A stretch of DNA of 64,000 nucleotides from Achatina immaculata (taxonomy: Eukaryota > Mollusca > Gastropoda > Stylommatophora > Achatinidae). Both the position numbers and the translations under genes were made by a program. The stretch's first letter is position 1. Each line of letters begins with the position of its first letter. This document shows, in pieces, positions 59,860 to 64,000 of this stretch. The notes under the pieces were generated by a model. That model saw nothing but the letters and a program-made list of their open reading frames with translations, was not told the origin of the DNA and did no database searches. The DNA lies in the NCBI GenBank assembly GCA_009760885.1, contig CM019716.1, positions 5,308,438 to 5,372,437 on the forward strand, in the 5' to 3' direction.

Positions 59860-60306
59860 TGAAGTTTGACTGAATATTGATGAAACTTCGCTGGTAAGCT
59901 TCTCTAACACTATTCACAGTTTCTTTGCCTGGTCCCGGACATCCCTGCCAAGGAGCTGTGCACAGACAGCCTTCATCCCGGAATTTCACATACCACTTCA
60001 TGATAGTGTTGAAAACAGGTGCTGCCTTCTGGAATTCCGCTCGAAATCATCACTGCTCAGTCACAATGGATGAGGTTCTTGCATATTCCAAAACACAAAA
60101 TGACTGCTCACATTTACTGAACACTGTATTTGCTACTGCTGTCTCCTAGCGGCAAACCACGGGAGCTCTGTGCATGGGCTTTATTTTTTTAAAAACTTGA
60201 GAAAGAGTTTCTCTCTCTTAACATTAGATTAATCATAATCCATTACTTAGTTTATGTGATGTGAATTTTTAAAATGTTTCATGGGCTTATGAATGACCCT
60301 GTATTT
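59860..60306 (-). mobile_element. mariner-like transposon, 5' fragment (HTH region)
   Basis: The minus strand reads EQSFCVLEYARTSSIVTEQ, RAEFQKAAPVFNTIMKWYVK, FRDEGCLCTAPWQG and ETVNSVREAYQRSF with a few stops. This matches the N-terminal helix-turn-helix region (DUF4817-like) of Tc1/mariner-related transposases. The end tacagggtcattcataagc (reverse complement at about 60285-60303) is a plausible terminal repeat. The catalytic domain is absent. Confidence 0.7.
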
Positions 60307-60319
60307 TTGCTGTATAATA

Positions 60320-60635
60320 GATTTGGAGGTAGCAGGCATCCTTGGTGAACTCCACTTTTGATTTCCTGGTGTCTGCCAACTCCTTGCTCCACCCTTATTG
60401 CTGCTAACTGCTACCAGTATATGTCTTTGCTAACCTTCAAGTCTTTGCTGTCTGTATTTATATTTTCTAACATTCCCATTACTTGGCTATGTCTTACTTT
60501 GTCAAAGGTCTTACATTAATCTATAAATCACATGTACAGCTCTGTTTTAACTTTGATTGCTCTTTCTAGCAGCATCCATATCATGTATATTGTGTTATTT
60601 GTGCATTTCCCTTCCACGAAAGCAAGCAGACCAAG
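60320..60635 (-). pseudogene. LINE reverse transcriptase fragment (family 1-like)
   Basis: The minus strand encodes EGKCTNNTIYMIWMLLERAI, then KTFDKVRHSQVMGMLENINT and SGVHQGCLLPPNL, with in-frame stops. This is the same palm region as 4642-5214 (CKAFDKVRH, GVRQGCVLSP). Only this portion is left. Confidence 0.8.
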
Positions 60636-60639
60636 AATT

Positions 60640-61130
60640 TTAAGACCATCAAAGAAAATTGGGGAACATTAGGATCACTACAAAGAAAAGGCTGCCATTG
60701 GGTGCATGGGTCTTGATGTGGATTGGCAGCTTGCGTGTCATGATGATCCCCAGAGCTATACCAACAGGAGTTTTACTGCTGGCAAGTTCTGTCAGGCTGG
60801 GGGTGTCTGCGCAGGTAAGGGCCAGATGAAGACAGCACCCTGGCCCTTCAGGTTGGGCCCCCCCCCCAGTAATGTAAAAAGTATAACAGGTACAGAAACT
60901 GATGCAAGGTAAATGCATGGTGTCCATGAGATGTGGGAAACTTGTGGGAGACAGCCAAGAAGATAGCAAAGGATCAACAAAAGTAGAAATCTCTTGCTGC
61001 AAGCAGCCACCTGTCTTGGGCACTGAAGGGACAGGTGAGGGAGGAGAGAAAGAAGAAGAACCAGAAAAAAATGGGAAACATCAGGATAACCAGAAACAAA
61101 AGGAGAACACTAGGATCATGAGATAGTGCA
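60640..61130. other. Unassigned part of the last CMIP intron
   Basis: Contains a poly-C run near 60859-60867 and purine-rich sequence near 61030-61120. Two similar segments (aacattaggatcact and aacactaggatcatgag) bracket it. It may be repeat-derived but was not identified. Confidence 0.3.
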
Positions 61131-61233
61131 TTCAGATTCCTTTACAGTGTATCTGTAGCACGTCTTTTCTGCTTATTTCCTTGGTTATGTTGGCATGAAT
61201 TGTCATCCTGAACTTATCTGTTTTCTCCTTCAG

Positions 61234-61287
61234 GAAAAACTGCCTGCCCTCCAGGAATGTGATGTACGTTACACAGATGCCTGGTGA
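61234..61287 (+). CDS. CMIP: CMIP terminal coding exon with stop
   Basis: Acceptor ctgttttctccttcag. It has 17 codons, EKLPALQECDVRYTDAW, followed by TGA at 61285-61287. The vertebrate protein ends KLPNLKEVDVRYTEAW, so the native C terminus is reached at the same residue. This fixes the 3' end of the coding region and the + strand orientation. Confidence 0.96.
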   Translation, partial: EKLPALQECDVRYTDAW

Positions 61288-61910
61288 TAACGAGAATTGT
61301 ATTACGTGTTGATTTGACACAGACAAGCACCCAAAGCTGTGCTGCCCTCACTGCCTTAATGTTCACAGACACCTAACTGGCTGGTTGTTTTCATCTCTCA
61401 AACAACGGATACAAGAACGTATTGTCCCTATTACGGCTCCTGTCGGAGACAGTGTATGTTGTGTACTGAGTGCACATCATGATGGAAAACGAGAAAAATA
61501 TGTTCTTTATTAATTCTGTATGCTAAACATTCAAGTTTCTCTGGAGGAATTATTTTGTGCACAAGACACCCATATGTTTCAAGTGAAACGAAATGACGTT
61601 GGAATTTAAATGAATGGACACATTCACATTATTACAGTATATCAAATTACGATGTGGTTTATGTGTTTTACATATATATATATGAAATATATACATTATT
61701 TCCTGTATAATTGCATTCAAACTTGGCTGTGGTATATGTAAGTTATATGTATTACTTTCAACATAATTACTTGTTTATTGTGGATTGGATGTGTTTATTA
61801 CAGTGTTATTTAAATGATTATTTGAATGTTTAGCAAAAGTTTCTGTGTATTAGATAGGAAATTTTGATTTTGTTGGATAAATGTTCCTTAGATGATGACA
61901 GGTTTGTAGC
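61288..61910 (+). other. CMIP 3' UTR and downstream sequence
   Basis: AT-rich non-coding sequence directly after the stop, with a short (ta)n run near 61675. I saw no canonical AATAAA here, so the transcript end is not fixed; the UTR may run into the 40-bp array at 61910-62320 or beyond. Confidence 0.5.
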
Positions 61911-62322
61911 TGGTTTGCTACAGGGTGGCTGCTATGGGGCTGTAACCGTTTGGTCTGCTACAGGGTGGCTGCTATGGGGCTGTAACCGCTTGGTCTGCTA
62001 CAGAGTGGCTGCTATGGGGCTGTAACCACTTGGTCTGCTACAGGGTGGCTGCTATGGGGCTGTAACCACTTGGTCTGCTACAGGGCGGCTGCTATGGGGC
62101 TGTTACCACTTGGTCTGCTACACGGTGGCTGTTATGGGGCTGTAACCACTTGGTCTGCTACACGGTGGCTGCTATGGGGCTGTAACCACTTGGTTTGCTA
62201 CATGGTGGCTGCTATGGGGCAGTAACCACTTGGTCTGCTACAGTGTGGCTGCTATGGGGCTGTAACCACTTGGTCTGCTACTTTGTGGCTGCTATGGGGC
62301 TGTAACCACTTGGTCTTTTGCA
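61910..62322. repeat. Minisatellite, 40-bp unit (~10 copies)
   Basis: Units of ttggtctgctacagggtggc plus tgctatggggctgtaaccac, about 620 bp after the stop codon and possibly in the 3' UTR. Confidence 0.96.
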
Positions 62323-62499
62323 GCACCATAACTCGTATATGCTTGTGTTATGGTTCTTGTTTGGCATAGTATGATATAGTTCACATTAAGTATTTTTATA
62401 CTTCAAATAGGTCATATTAGGTATGATGATACTTTAAGTAGGTCACATTAATTACAACAGTACATTTGCTAGGTCAGGTGAAACATTATGGTATATTAG

Positions 62500-62725
62500 C
62501 TAGATCACATTAGATTTTATATCACATTAACTAGATCATATAGATTTTATAGTACAGTAGCTAGGTCACATTAGATTTTATAGTACAATAGCTAGGCCAC
62601 ATTAGATTTTATATTAAATAGCTAGGCCACATTAGATTTTTATATTACAATAACTAGGCCACATTAGATTTTATATTACAATAGCTAGGCCACATTAGAT
62701 TTTATAGTACAGTAGCTAGGTCACT
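62500..62725. repeat. Tandem repeat, ~31-bp unit (~7 copies)
   Basis: Units of cacattagattttatagtac plus agtagctaggt. Confidence 0.92.
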
Positions 62726-62948
62726 ATACATTTAAAAAAAGGTAAATGAATGAAGTTTCCAGAAATGTATAGTTTTTGTGGGAAAAAAGAATTGGTGAGA
62801 AAATTAGACAAAATATTTAGCCCTCCTCTACCCCAAAAAAATTCTAAAACACTAAACTAATGGTTGTCTACTTACCAAGAGCTGTAAATATCCACTTGTT
62901 ACACACAATTTGAAGATAAAATGAATTCCTTCCAAGAAATATCACTTT

Positions 62949-63233
62949 TTACACAAATTGAAAAAAAAAACAGAAGCAGAACAATGAAAGTAGCAAGAAA
63001 AGATAAAAGAAGCAGACGTCACTACTAGCTTTGTCAGACTGAGAACCATTGTTAGAATCAGCATCATTGTCAGAATCACACCGGTCAGATTTTGATTTCT
63101 CATCAGTACTGACACTTTTCCTACCAAATATTGTCACAAACATCTCTCTACAAGCTATTGTACTCTTTCTAACAGTTCTAGCGCTACGTGAGGTACATAG
63201 AGTAAAATCTGCCATGTCGGAGGGCGTGTCCAA
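62949..63233 (-). other. Hypothetical open frame with acidic stretch
   Basis: The frame starts MDTPSDMADFTLCTSRSART and has an acidic Ser/Asp-rich middle (CDSDNDADSNNGSQSDKASS), then loses coding character in a T-rich run. It could be an exon of a neighbouring gene or part of a transposon. No family recognised. Confidence 0.2.
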
Positions 63234-63482
63234 TGTTCGAATTACATATAAAAAACTGCACAGAATTCAACAAATAGCTTTACAAAATGTCTGATCCACG
63301 TGCCCACGCTGAGTAAAAAGGAAGAAGGTTATTTCTGATATGCGCAGTTAACATTCAAAGCAAAAGGTGGATTGGAGTGATTTTGAGAATTAAAATTGTC
63401 GCTACAGTGACAATTGGTAAGCATCGGGAATCCGGAAATGTCGATGCAGTGACCAAAGGCACGGAAATAGTTAATATTACAT

Positions 63483-63720
63483 TAGTCAGTCAGTCCATCA
63501 TTTGCACGTCCGTTTTGGAACTTTGCCTCTCTAACAGCTTTCCTGTAGGCCTCTCGGTTGTAAGCAAGATTCCTTGCTACTGATGCATCCATTTGCAGAT
63601 CATCAATGTCTTGCAGCCATCTTCGCCTTGGTCTTCCTCTTTCTTTTTCCAATTATGTACCCTTCCAAGACGGTCTTCTGTAGATTCTCATGACGTTTAA
63701 TGTCCAAAATATTGAAGTTT
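63483..63720 (-). mobile_element. LINE 3' fragment (family 3)
   Basis: Reverse-complement similarity to 39950-40215 (KTVLEGYI.GKRKR, then the R...W.DI.DLQMDASVA region and EAYRKAV). Shorter and more broken than the copy at 39557. Confidence 0.75.
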
Positions 63721-64000
63721 TCTCTGTATACATTAAATGTGGAAATTTAGGTAGTCACATTAAGTATGACAGCAACTTGGGTGGGTCATTAATGATGGTA
63801 CATTAGATGTCACATTAAGAATGATGGTACAATATTTTGGTCACATCAGACATTACAGTGGCCAGGTCATGATGGAATTAAAGTGAGTCACATTAAATTG
63901 GATAAAAATATTAATTGTTATGATACTCTAGGTAAGTCACTTAAAGTATGATAATATCTTTATGTCACATTAAATATTGAATGGTGGGTTTGTTTCAAGC
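63721..64000. other. Downstream sequence, weak repeats
   Basis: Recurring gtcacattaa motifs suggest a decayed tandem repeat related to 62500-62725. No gene recognised. Confidence 0.4.

Overview
The window is eukaryotic, almost certainly from an invertebrate animal. One spliced gene on the + strand can be read with confidence. It is the C-terminal part of an ortholog of C-Maf-inducing protein (CMIP), an adaptor with an N-terminal PH domain and C-terminal leucine-rich repeats. Ten constitutive-looking coding exons, plus a near-identical second copy of one of them, lie between 7262 and 61287. Every exon has AG/GT borders, and all phases chain into one reading frame of about 381 residues that ends in VRYTDAW and a stop. 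The PH-domain exons must lie upstream of the window. The LINE, Penelope-like and tRNA-SINE content and the invertebrate-type CMIP suggest a lophotrochozoan, perhaps a mollusc; this is an inference, not a demonstration.

Layout. 1-7261: sequence upstream of the first visible exon, presumably intronic, with a ~1.85 kb direct duplication (1-1827 and 2581-4470) around a 50/60-bp minisatellite, a broken LINE reverse transcriptase and two more minisatellites. 7262-12641: three exons separated by array-filled introns. 12642-50250: a single ~37.6 kb intron, by phase, made of dozens of minisatellites (units mostly 20-68 bp), LINE fragments, two Penelope-like 3' fragments, a mariner remnant, MITEs, a tRNA-type SINE, a nested 2,245-bp/1,417-bp tandem duplication (27301-33442) and a 2.7 kb higher-order minisatellite (33655-36370). 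50251-61287: the remaining exons, including a ~1.85 kb tandem duplication that carries a whole exon (53867-54007 and 55715-55855). 61288-64000: 3' UTR and downstream repeats.

By hand tally, tandem arrays cover about 21 kb, roughly a third of the window. Several end within tens of bases of splice sites, and several were later interrupted by transposons, which gives a relative chronology. Most long open frames here are array shadows (units divisible by three) or transposon relics, not genes. The points most worth following up are the duplicated CMIP exon, a 20-nt piece of that exon copied into the adjacent intron, a hammerhead-ribozyme-like fold in the Penelope-like 3' ends, and a 72-bp-arm hairpin at 46298-46449.
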